Origin: JAULUH01 sp032111745
GTDB taxonomy: Bacteria; Chloroflexota; Anaerolineae; JAAEKA01
Direction: 5' to 3'
Assembly: GCA_032111745.1 (NCBI GenBank)
Contig: JAULUH010000382.1
Span: 1-10,907 of the forward strand
DNA length: 10,907 bases
Numbering within the stretch: the first letter of the stretch is position 1; each line of letters opens with the position of its first letter. A program made the position numbers and the translations under genes. The notes under the pieces are model-generated. The model searched no databases and had not been told where the DNA came from. It was given only the letters and a program-made list of their open reading frames with translations. Shown here one piece after another: positions 1 through 7,336 of this stretch.

Positions 1-195
1 CTGGGGGCCCACGCTGGCCTTCACTGGATTGTGCCGGCCATCGATTACCAGCTCTACGGCCGGGTCAGTGCCCCGGATGCGCACAGCCATCTTCGTGCCG
101 GCGAAGTCCTTGACGGCCTGGGGATCGGCCTCGAGGCGCCTCAGCACCTCCTGCATGACCTGGTAGAACTCGTCGGTGCTTGCATAAACAGCCAT
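1..195 (-). CDS. SCP2 sterol-binding-domain-like protein (N-terminal part, cut by window edge)
   Basis: Only the first 65 codons are inside the window; the gene runs off the left edge. It starts at an ATG (195-193) preceded by a clear Shine-Dalgarno sequence, AAAGAGGAG, about nine bases upstream. The peptide begins with a helix-forming stretch (STDEFYQVMQEVLRRL), followed by a FAGTKMAVRIRGTDPAVEL-type strand region and a VIDGR turn. This pattern is typical of small single-domain SCP2 proteins, which bind lipids or sterol-like hydrophobic molecules in a cavity. It lies 149 bases downstream of an acyltransferase on the same strand, which fits a lipid-related role. The binding cavity and C-terminus are outside the window, so family membership rests on the N-terminal pattern only. 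Confidence 0.7.
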   Translation of the reverse strand, partial: MAVYASTDEFYQVMQEVLRRLEADPQAVKDFAGTKMAVRIRGTDPAVELVIDGRHNPVKASVGPQ

Positions 196-254
196 TGGGG
201 GGAACTCCTCTTTGATGGTTTGGGGGTATCTTAACCTGGTTGGCCGTGGCCTGC

Positions 255-322
255 GTAGAGACGCAAGATCTAGCGTCTCTGCGTCGCTTGCGGTGCAGAG
301 AGGTAAAATCTTGCGGCTCTAC
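255..322. repeat. Pair of 28-bp imperfect palindromes in inverted arrangement
   Basis: Two 28-base units, 255-282 and 295-322, are separated by 12 bases. The first contains perfect 8-base arms, AGAGACGC (257-264) and GCGTCTCT (273-280), around an 8-base centre. The second is a decayed palindrome beginning GCAGAGAGG and ending GCGGCTCTAC. The reverse complement of the second matches the first at 23 of 28 positions, so the whole block is also a larger inverted repeat. TTGCGG recurs at 288, 311 and 331. The block fills the gap between the acyltransferase stop and the SCP2-like gene. The unit resembles dispersed GTAGAGACGC/GCGTCTCTAC palindromes that I recall from Chloroflexota and cyanobacteria. 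It could be a mobile REP/MITE-like element or an mRNA processing or termination structure. No T-run follows on either strand. Confidence 0.75.
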
Positions 323-344
323 GAAGATATTTGCGGTACCTTGG

Positions 345-1529
345 CTAGCCCGCGAACACGGACTGTCGCCGGGCCAGCATGTCAATCAACATCTCGTGGA
401 TCCGGCCGCGCACCTGTGCGGTGAGCCTGGTAACCACGGCCGGGTTGGTGGCAGCCTGGGGCCCATGCTCCGCCATCGGCACAGGCTCGCCAAATTGGAT
501 GCTCCACTTGGTGGGCAGGGGGACCACGCCCAGGGGCCCGGCCCAGGGGAAGAGGGGGGTGATGGGAAAGAAGGGCATACCCAGCAGACGGGCCAGGGGC
601 CGGACGTTGCCCACCATGGGGTAGATCTCCTCGGCGCCCACCACGGCCACGGGTATGATAGGCACGCCCGTGCGCACCGCCACCCGGATGAAGCCTCCGC
701 GGCCGAAGCGCGCCAGCTGGTAGCGATCCTGGTACAGCTTGCCAACACCCTTGTAGCCCTCGGGAAACACCACCACCAGCTCACCGCGCTGGAGCAGGCG
801 CAAGGCATTCAGAGGGCTGCCCTGGACCTGGCCGGTCTTCTGCATGAGGACGGAGACGAAGGGCACGGTGAGAAACCAGTCGGCCATCAGGGCGCGGGGC
901 AACCGCGGGGGAGTGGTGTTGGCCAGGACCGCAGTGCTGATCATGGCGCCGTCAAAGGGCAGCACGCCGGAATGGTTGCTCACCAACAGTGCTGGCCCCT
1001 CGACGGGCAGGTTGGCGATTCCCTGGACGTCCACGCGCCAATAGGTCTGGTAGAGGAAACGCGCCAGGGGCAGGCACGCGTTCAGAAACTCCCAGTCCAG
1101 CCCGTAGCCGTCGACCTCGTACTCGCCCCGCCAGCGGCGCTCTGCGGCGGCGGCCTGGGAGCGAGCCAGGTAGGACGACACGGTCCAGGCACCCTTCCAG
1201 ACGTCGAGATCCATGTAGTCGGTTAGCAGCTGGCGCACTGGGCCGGCGCCGAAGGCTGCGGCCAGGGTACCGGTGACCCGTTGGGCGAAGACCTCCAGCC
1301 CCTGATCGGTGCTATCGGGCCGGCCCGGCCCGAGTCCCTTGGCGGCGGCGGCGAAGCGGGCCAGCTCCTGGCGCAGCAATTGGCGGCGCTCGGTGGCGCT
1401 GAGGTCGCCAGGGGGGCGTTCCCGGGCCGCGGTCAGGCGGTCGTCAATGGCCAGGGGCACGGCCTCCGGCTCAGGCGCCGGGCCAGGGTTGCGATCTTCC
1501 ACAGACAGGGCGAAGGAGCCATCATCCAC
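345..1529 (-). CDS. Lysophospholipid/diacylglycerol-type acyltransferase (PlsC-like, MGAT-like branch)
   Basis: A 394-residue protein expected to transfer an acyl chain from acyl-CoA or acyl-ACP to a glycerolipid or other alcohol at the inner membrane face. The acyltransferase domain occupies about residues 160-380. It has the NHSGVLPFDG block with H186 and D193 (the His and Asp are spaced HX6D, as in MGAT-like members rather than the HX4D of classic PlsC), FPEG at 255-258, and GAEEIYP at 298-304. Residues 1-150 form an Ala/Arg/Glu-rich, mostly helical extension without a recognised motif. I chose the GTG at 1529 because GGGAGG lies six bases upstream and it overlaps the upstream epimerase stop by 8 bases (GTGGATGA); a longer in-frame extension would run deep into the epimerase gene. 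The overlap implies translational coupling with the epimerase. The acceptor cannot be named from sequence. Confidence 0.85.
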   Translation of the reverse strand: MDDGSFALSVEDRNPGPAPEPEAVPLAIDDRLTAARERPPGDLSATERRQLLRQELARFAAAAKGLGPGRPDSTDQGLEVFAQRVTGTLAAAFGAGPVRQLLTDYMDLDVWKGAWTVSSYLARSQAAAAERRWRGEYEVDGYGLDWEFLNACLPLARFLYQTYWRVDVQGIANLPVEGPALLVSNHSGVLPFDGAMISTAVLANTTPPRLPRALMADWFLTVPFVSVLMQKTGQVQGSPLNALRLLQRGELVVVFPEGYKGVGKLYQDRYQLARFGRGGFIRVAVRTGVPIIPVAVVGAEEIYPMVGNVRPLARLLGMPFFPITPLFPWAGPLGVVPLPTKWSIQFGEPVPMAEHGPQAATNPAVVTRLTAQVRGRIHEMLIDMLARRQSVFAG

Positions 1530-2622
1530 GGTCCGCCTCCCACTCCCCGGCCATGGCTGCGGGGGCAGCGCCGTTCGAGCCGTTTGACCAGCCCCGGCGG
1601 CGCCGTAGCTCTTCACCGAGGCCGTTGGCGGCAAAGCGGCGGCCATCAGCGCCCTCACGGAAGGGCCTGGAGCGCAGGAACTCGGCGTGGCGTTCCACGG
1701 CCTGGCGCGCCGTGTGGCGCGGCGCCAGGCGGAGGTCGGCGGCCATGCGCTGGAGGCTCCCGGTGCAGGCATAGCGCAGGTGGTCGGGCTCGATGGGCAG
1801 CGAGGGAAGCACGTTGCGCAGGGCCGGCACGTTGGCGGCCGCAGCGCAGGCCCAGTAGGCCCACCAGTGGGGGATGGGCAGCGGGGGACGGCCGGCGATG
1901 CCGGTGATGGCCGTCAGGGGCAGCACGCCCTCGGCAGCCACGTTGATGGGCCCCCAGACATCGCCCAGCGCGGCGATGGCCAGGGCTTCCACGGCATCGC
2001 CGGCGTCGATCACCTGCATCAGGGGGTCGAAACCCAGCAGGATCGGGGCTGCGGGCAGGTCCAACAGGCGAGTCAGGGGGGTGCTGACGTCCGAGCCGAG
2101 GACATGGGCCAGGCGCAGGACCGCGATGGACATAGCCGGGTACTCGGTGGCGAACTCCTCCACATAGGCCTCGATCTCTGCCACCTCCTTGAGGTAGGCA
2201 TAGGTCGCGCGGGGGCTCAGCGGCCAATCCTCGGGCAGGTACATGGGGTAGCCGGGCAGGGCGCCGTAAACCGCCATGGCGCTCCTGAGCACGATATGCC
2301 GCACCCCGGCTTCGGCGCAGCTGCCGATGAGCTGCATAGTCCCCAGGACGTTGCTGTCGAAATCCTCTTCCCGCGGCCACTGGCGCTGGCGAAAGGCCAG
2401 GTGCACGGCCGCATCCACTCCTTCGGCTACCATGAGCTCGGCCAGCAGCGGGTTGCGCACATCCGCCTTGACGAAATCCAGGCCGGCCATGGGATGCTCG
2501 GGGATCCGGCGGTCGATGCCCAACACGAGCACTCCCGGCTCGGCCAGGAGCCGGCGGGCTACGAGACCACCCCAGCGTCCGCTGACACCGGTGACCAGGA
2601 TGTGGCGTTTTCCGTTCTTCAT
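1522..2622 (-). CDS. NAD(P)-dependent epimerase/dehydratase (extended SDR family)
   Basis: A 366-residue extended short-chain dehydrogenase/reductase. The Rossmann nucleotide-binding motif TGVSGRWG is at residues 11-18, an acidic residue at the end of beta-2 (D37 in LGIDRR) suggests NAD preference, and VHLAF is at 73-77. The active-site set is S114 with YG at 119-120, and YAYLK (Y141, K145), matching YxxxK. The substrate domain follows to about residue 325. The last 35 residues are Arg/Gly/Ala-rich and partly overlap the next gene. The ATG at 2622 is preferred because MKNGKRHILVTG places the first beta strand at the N-terminus, as is normal for the family, and a promoter-like element lies just upstream; no clear Shine-Dalgarno is visible. 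It is the first gene of a minus-strand unit with the acyltransferase and SCP2-like genes, so a lipid, sterol or glycolipid substrate is plausible but inferred. Confidence 0.88.
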   Translation of the reverse strand: MKNGKRHILVTGVSGRWGGLVARRLLAEPGVLVLGIDRRIPEHPMAGLDFVKADVRNPLLAELMVAEGVDAAVHLAFRQRQWPREEDFDSNVLGTMQLIGSCAEAGVRHIVLRSAMAVYGALPGYPMYLPEDWPLSPRATYAYLKEVAEIEAYVEEFATEYPAMSIAVLRLAHVLGSDVSTPLTRLLDLPAAPILLGFDPLMQVIDAGDAVEALAIAALGDVWGPINVAAEGVLPLTAITGIAGRPPLPIPHWWAYWACAAAANVPALRNVLPSLPIEPDHLRYACTGSLQRMAADLRLAPRHTARQAVERHAEFLRSRPFREGADGRRFAANGLGEELRRRRGWSNGSNGAAPAAMAGEWEADRG

Positions 2623-2650
2623 CGGCGGGCTCTGTGCACTCCGTGGTCCG

Positions 2651-2679
2651 ATTATACGGCGCAGCTCCCGATGTGCAAA
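2651..2679 (-). promoter_or_regulatory. Sigma70-like promoter for the epimerase gene
   Basis: On the minus strand a perfect TATAAT (2656-2651) lies 17 bases downstream of TTTGCA (2679-2674), which matches TTGACA at four of six positions. Transcription would begin near 2644, giving a 5' leader of about 22 bases before the ATG at 2622. Confidence 0.6.
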
Positions 2680-2853
2680 ACCGGCCCGTGGGTTTGGGCC
2701 CTTCTGTGGCTTCAGGCGCAATCAGAAGGTATCCTACTGCTGCGAAGGGGGGCTTGTGATAAGATGGAATAGGTTGGTAACTGTACGGCAGGCGCAGTGC
2801 CGGCCCCCGGCGGCAGCGGGCCGGTGCGCACGCCGAGCCGATAGCCCAGGCAA

Positions 2854-2882
2854 TTGACACAGGGTCTGGCTTGTGCTAGACT
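2854..2882 (+). promoter_or_regulatory. Sigma70-like promoter for ftsH
   Basis: A consensus TTGACA at 2854-2859 is followed by a 17-base spacer and TAGACT (2877-2882), four of six matches to TATAAT. The predicted start of transcription is about 2889, leaving a leader of about 69 bases before ftsH. No heat-shock operator of the CIRCE type is visible. Confidence 0.7.
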
Positions 2883-2888
2883 CATTCC

Positions 2889-2948
2889 ATGGAAAGACTC
2901 ATGGCTGGCCGTCCCCTGGGACGGAGCATGAGGGAGCGATTTCACTAA
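2889..2948 (+). CDS. Possible 19-codon leader ORF ahead of ftsH
   Basis: An ATG at 2889 opens a reading frame for MERLMAGRPLGRSMRERFH, ending in TAA at 2946-2948. The predicted transcription start falls at or next to this ATG, so the peptide would be translated leaderlessly. The stop codon overlaps the ftsH Shine-Dalgarno (TAAGAGGAAACCATG), an arrangement that can couple translation of the two. Within it, CCGTCC (2909-2914) and GGACGG (2919-2924) can form a short hairpin. The frame is short and could be chance; nothing shows directly that it is translated. Confidence 0.3.
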   Translation: MERLMAGRPLGRSMRERFH

Positions 2949-2957
2949 GAGGAAACC

Positions 2958-4778
<1,821 letters not shown>

Positions 4779-4809
4779 GACCTCCCGATCGTTAAGGACC
4801 TGCCCTGAG

Positions 4810-4840
4810 ACGCGCTGGCAGCAGAGTGCTGCCAGCGCGT
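4810..4840 (+). terminator. Strong hairpin after ftsH (terminator or attenuator)
   Basis: A perfect 14-base stem, ACGCGCTGGCAGCA (4810-4823) and TGCTGCCAGCGCGT (4827-4840), closes a GAG loop. It lies 31 bases after the ftsH stop and 19 bases before the next start codon. The bases after it (GTTGCTTCCCC) are not a proper T-run, so it may slow or protect the transcript instead of ending it outright. There is little room for a separate promoter between hairpin and next gene. Confidence 0.6.
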
Positions 4841-4859
4841 GTTGCTTCCCCACGCTGCC

Positions 4860-5594
4860 ATGACTATGCTCGGAGTACCGTACAAGGCCAGCTATCAGCT
4901 GAATCGCCACGAATGGGCTGGCTGGCCGTTGGACCGCTGGCTGGTGGTGGGCCTGGTGATCCTGGCCGGCCTCATGGCCACGGGCATCCTGCCCGGCGGT
5001 CTCACTGGGGCTATCCTGTGTGCAGTGGCGCTGGTGGCGCTGTTGGGCCTGAGGGGCATCGCCGGCCGCACCAACCATGTGCTGTTCCGCCCGGCGGGAG
5101 CGCCGGCGGCCCACGACCCGGCAGCGGCCAGGATGGACCCGGCCGACAAGCTGGCCCTCCACGCCACCGGCGAGTTTGAGGTGGAGGACAGACAGCGCGA
5201 CTTCACCGAGTTATCAGCCTACTATCGCAGCTTTCAAACCCGCGAGCACGCCGTGATGGCCCTGGTTCCCCCCGCCCGCCTGCTGCTCCTGGCCGGCAGG
5301 CCAGAGCACGAGGTCGGGATGTGGTACATGTTCTTCACTAACCGGCAGCTGCGGCGCATCGAACCGGGCACGCTACGCTTCGGCAGCCGGGAGCGGCCGG
5401 CGCTGCGCCTGGAGGTCGAGCGCCCCATCCCCGCCAAGACCACCACAGCCGACGTCTTCGGCATCAAGCGCAGCGACAGGGCCAAGGCGAAGACCCAGCG
5501 CCAGACCCTCTACCTCTCCTTCGATACCCCGGCCGACTGCCAGAAGGTGCTGTCGGACCTGGTAGCCGACGCGCCGGGGCTCGAGAGCAGCTGA
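4860..5594 (+). CDS. Unrecognised membrane protein with two helices and a C-terminal soluble domain
   Basis: I do not recognise this 244-residue protein. Two hydrophobic segments lie near the N-terminus, at about residues 27-44 and 48-66, separated by a short GGLTG turn, so both termini are probably on the same side, likely cytoplasmic. An Ala/Pro-rich linker follows (about 75-93). The rest is a soluble domain with alternating strand-like stretches (LLLLAG, WYMFFTNRQLRRIEPG, LRLEVE, TLYLSFD) and a closing helix (ADCQKVLSDLVAD). That layout is reminiscent of PH-like membrane-associated domains, but this is inference from pattern alone. The ATG at 4860 is favoured; ATG 4866 is an alternative, and neither has a clear Shine-Dalgarno. 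It lies 81 bases downstream of ftsH on the same strand, beyond a strong hairpin, so it may depend on read-through from ftsH. The base composition matches its neighbours. Confidence 0.7.
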   Translation: MTMLGVPYKASYQLNRHEWAGWPLDRWLVVGLVILAGLMATGILPGGLTGAILCAVALVALLGLRGIAGRTNHVLFRPAGAPAAHDPAAARMDPADKLALHATGEFEVEDRQRDFTELSAYYRSFQTREHAVMALVPPARLLLLAGRPEHEVGMWYMFFTNRQLRRIEPGTLRFGSRERPALRLEVERPIPAKTTTADVFGIKRSDRAKAKTQRQTLYLSFDTPADCQKVLSDLVADAPGLESS

Positions 5595-5638
5595 GCTGCC
5601 GCACCTGTCCTGGGCCGCGCCAACGGCTGCACCATTTT

Positions 5639-5666
5639 TTGGCCCCCCTGAAGTCGGATGTACAAT
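5639..5666 (+). promoter_or_regulatory. Probable guaB promoter
   Basis: TACAAT (5661-5666) matches the -10 consensus at five of six positions. TTGGCC (5639-5644) is 16 bases upstream and keeps only the TTG of the -35 box. Initiation would fall near 5673, giving a leader of about 68 bases. The run of six T at 5635-5640 just upstream could also serve the end of the preceding gene, but the only stem before it (GCCG/CGGC) is weak. Confidence 0.45.
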
Positions 5667-5705
5667 AGCCTTCGAGGCCCCGGCAAATGGCGCTCCGGCT
5701 CAACG

Positions 5706-5734
5706 CCCGAGGGCTTTCTTTGTTATTCGGGAGG
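5706..5734 (+). promoter_or_regulatory. guaB ribosome binding site with a possible sequestering stem
   Basis: GGGAGG at 5729-5734 lies six bases from the ATG at 5741 and decides the start. CCCGA (5706-5710) can pair with TCGGG (5727-5731), hiding half of the Shine-Dalgarno in a 5-bp stem with a 16-base loop. A small GCCT-TCG-AGGC hairpin (5668-5678) also sits at the beginning of the leader. I recognise no known riboswitch class here. Confidence 0.35.
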
Positions 5735-5740
5735 TTGACC

Positions 5741-7231
5741 ATGCAGTACGCGGATCTCCTGGGCGCTGATGCGCTGACCTTCGACGACGTTCTGTTGGTT
5801 CCCGGTTTCGCCGAGGTCTTGCCCTCGGACATCGACCTGCGCACGCGCCTGCACGAGAAGCTCTGGCTGAACGTGCCGGTCCTGTCCGCGGCCATGGACA
5901 CCGTCACCGAGGCCCGCCTGGCCATCGCCCTGGCGCGCCAGGGCGGATTGGGGGTGATCCACCGCAACCTCACCCCGGGGGCCCAGGCGGCGGAGGTGGA
6001 CAAGGTCAAGCGCTCCGAGGCCGGCATGATCGTCGACCCCATCACCCTGCGCCCGGACGACACCCTGGGGGACGCCGAGGATATCATGTCGCGCTACCAC
6101 ATCTCCGGCCTGCCGGTGACGGACGACGGCAAGTTGGTGGGCATCCTCACCAACCGCGACGTGCGTTTTGCCACCCAGCGCGAGGCGCCGGTGCGCGAGT
6201 ACATGACCTGGCAGAAGCTGATCACGGCGCCGGTCGGCACGTCGCTGGAGGAGGCCAAGGCCATCCTCCACCAGCACCGCATCGAGAAGCTGCCCCTGGT
6301 GGACGATGAATACAGGTTGAAGGGGCTGATCACCTACAAGGACATCCTCAAGAAGCTCGACTTCCCCCACGCGGCCACCGACGAGCGCGGGCGCCTGCTG
6401 GTGGCGGCGGCCGTGGGCGTGGGCAAGGAGCTGGACGACCGCCTGGAGGCGTTGCTGGACGTGGGGGTGGACGCGGCGGCGGTGGACACCGCGCACGGGC
6501 ATTCCGAGGCCGTGCTGGCCGCGGTACGGCGCATCAAGATGATCGCACCGGAGCTGCCCGTGCTGGCCGGCAACGTGGTGACCCGGGAGGGCACCGAGGC
6601 CCTTATCGAGGCTGGGGCCGACGTGGTCAAGGTGGGGGTGGGCGCTGGCTCGATCTGCACCACGCGCGTGGTCGCCGGCTCAGGGGTGCCGCAGATGACC
6701 GCTATTGCCGAGTGCAGCCTGGCGGCTCGTGAGCACGGGGTCCCGGTGATCGCGGACGGGGGCATCAAGTACTCGGGAGACATCGTCAAGGCGCTGGCGG
6801 CGGGGGCCGGCGCGGTGATGCTGGGCTCGCTGCTGGCCGGCCTGGAGGAGTCCCCGGGTGAGCTGGTGATCTACGAGGGCCGGCGCTTCAAGGAGTACCG
6901 GGGCATGGGATCGCTGGGCGCCATGAAGGGCCGGGCCAGCGATCGCTATGCCAGCGCGCAGGGCAACGGCGAGCAGGCCGGCTTCGTCGGCAAGCTGGTG
7001 CCTGAGGGCATCGAGGGCCAGGTGCCCTACAAGGGATCGCTGGGCGACTACGTCTTCCAGCTCATGGGAGGCCTGCGCTCGGGCATGGGCTACGTGGGGG
7101 CCCGGAGCCTGGCGGAGCTGCGTGGGCGGGCGCGCTTCGTGCGCATCACCAACGCCGGCCTGCTGGAGAGCCATCCCCATAGCGTCCTTATCACCAAGGA
7201 GGCGCCGAACTACCAGGTCAGCCCCCGATAG
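5741..7231 (+). CDS. guaB: Inosine-5'-monophosphate dehydrogenase
   Basis: A 496-residue enzyme that oxidises IMP to XMP with NAD+, the committed step of guanine nucleotide synthesis in the cytoplasm. The N-terminal signature LTFDDVLLVPGFAEVLPSD is at residues 12-30. Two CBS domains, inserted in the barrel, lie at about 95-202 and probably sense nucleotides. The NAD-site VDTAHGHS is at 248-255. The catalytic loop GAGSICTTR places the nucleophile at C306. IMP-binding ADGGIKYSGD is at 338-347, and the mobile flap carries the R402-Y403 dyad in SDRY, followed by PEGIEGQVPYKG (421-432). Length and motif order are normal for a bacterial enzyme. The ATG at 5741 is chosen for its GGGAGG and because the family begins just before LTFDDVLL; an in-frame ATG at 5687 would add 18 unconserved residues and lies within the leader. 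It appears to be monocistronic. Confidence 0.97.
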   Translation: MQYADLLGADALTFDDVLLVPGFAEVLPSDIDLRTRLHEKLWLNVPVLSAAMDTVTEARLAIALARQGGLGVIHRNLTPGAQAAEVDKVKRSEAGMIVDPITLRPDDTLGDAEDIMSRYHISGLPVTDDGKLVGILTNRDVRFATQREAPVREYMTWQKLITAPVGTSLEEAKAILHQHRIEKLPLVDDEYRLKGLITYKDILKKLDFPHAATDERGRLLVAAAVGVGKELDDRLEALLDVGVDAAAVDTAHGHSEAVLAAVRRIKMIAPELPVLAGNVVTREGTEALIEAGADVVKVGVGAGSICTTRVVAGSGVPQMTAIAECSLAAREHGVPVIADGGIKYSGDIVKALAAGAGAVMLGSLLAGLEESPGELVIYEGRRFKEYRGMGSLGAMKGRASDRYASAQGNGEQAGFVGKLVPEGIEGQVPYKGSLGDYVFQLMGGLRSGMGYVGARSLAELRGRARFVRITNAGLLESHPHSVLITKEAPNYQVSPR

Positions 7232-7253
7232 GAGCGGGAGGGGGGAGGCTTGC

Positions 7254-7286
7254 TCGGCCTCGCAAGATCGATTCGGCCTCGCAAGA
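7254..7286. repeat. 14-bp direct repeat next to the guaB terminal hairpin
   Basis: TCGGCCTCGCAAGA occurs at 7254-7267 and again, identically, at 7273-7286, a 19-base period. The second copy runs into the left arm of the large palindrome that follows. Its origin is unclear; it may reflect local duplication or slippage. Confidence 0.6.
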
Positions 7287-7320
7287 CTGGTCCAGTCTCG
7301 GGAGACTGGACCAGTCTGCG
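7280..7320. terminator. Large composite hairpin between convergent guaB and DUF6062-like genes
   Basis: A perfect 16-base stem, AGACTGGTCCAGTCTC (7284-7299) and GAGACTGGACCAGTCT (7302-7317), has only GG between its arms, so in RNA the top pairs would open to a tetraloop. CGC (7280-7282) and GCG (7318-7320) extend it after one bulged A. Each arm is itself a near-palindrome (AGACTGG-T-CCAGTCT), so alternative cruciform forms are possible. It begins 49 bases after the guaB stop and ends 17 bases before the stop of the convergent gene, placing it as a shared terminator. No T-run flanks it on either strand. Confidence 0.65.
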
Positions 7321-7336
7321 TGCGGTCCCTCGCAGT

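Larger units (their letters stand above)
2623..2957. other. Divergent intergenic region between epimerase and ftsH
   Basis: These 335 bases hold no convincing protein gene apart from a possible short leader ORF near the ftsH end. They contain the minus-strand promoter (2651-2679), the ftsH promoter (2854-2882), and an isolated extended -10-like TGATAAGAT at 2757-2765 without a good -35. They also hold a GC-rich hairpin with arms 2797-2806 and 2818-2827 (CCGGCCC/GGGCCGG core plus wobble pairs). The hairpin lies between the two promoters, so it belongs to neither primary transcript and may insulate the two units. Open frames spanning this stretch are extensions of shadows of the neighbouring genes. 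Confidence 0.6.

Noticed and set aside
255..340. CRISPR-like array from the repeated TTGCGG and palindromes
   Set aside because: Only two imperfect palindromic units with a 12-base gap and opposite orientation are present; there is no regular spacer pattern and no cas gene.
556..1000. Apparent defect in the acyltransferase HX4D motif
   Set aside because: The spacing is HX6D (H186, D193), but NHSGVLPFDG-type spacing is, as I recall it, usual in the MGAT-like branch, so this is not evidence of inactivation.
240..1226. Plus-strand open frame of 328 codons opposite the acyltransferase
   Set aside because: It covers the palindromic repeats and the antisense of a gene with clear NHSG/FPEG motifs; it has no recognisable motif and no good ribosome binding site.
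1530..1772. Upstream extension of the acyltransferase by 81 residues
   Set aside because: It would overlap the epimerase by 251 bases, is compositionally unlike a structured domain, and lacks the GGGAGG found before the GTG at 1529.
2623..2721. Upstream extension of the epimerase by 33 residues
   Set aside because: It would put a non-conserved tail before the first beta strand and would span the TATAAT promoter element.
1655..2860. Long open frames on both strands over the epimerase gene
   Set aside because: They are Pro/Arg/Gly-rich or His/Gly-rich, lack motifs, and overlap a well-supported Rossmann-fold gene. One even runs across its promoter.
5687..5740. Eighteen-residue N-terminal extension of guaB
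   Set aside because: Not part of the family, lies in the leader, and has no Shine-Dalgarno, whereas the ATG at 5741 has GGGAGG six bases upstream.
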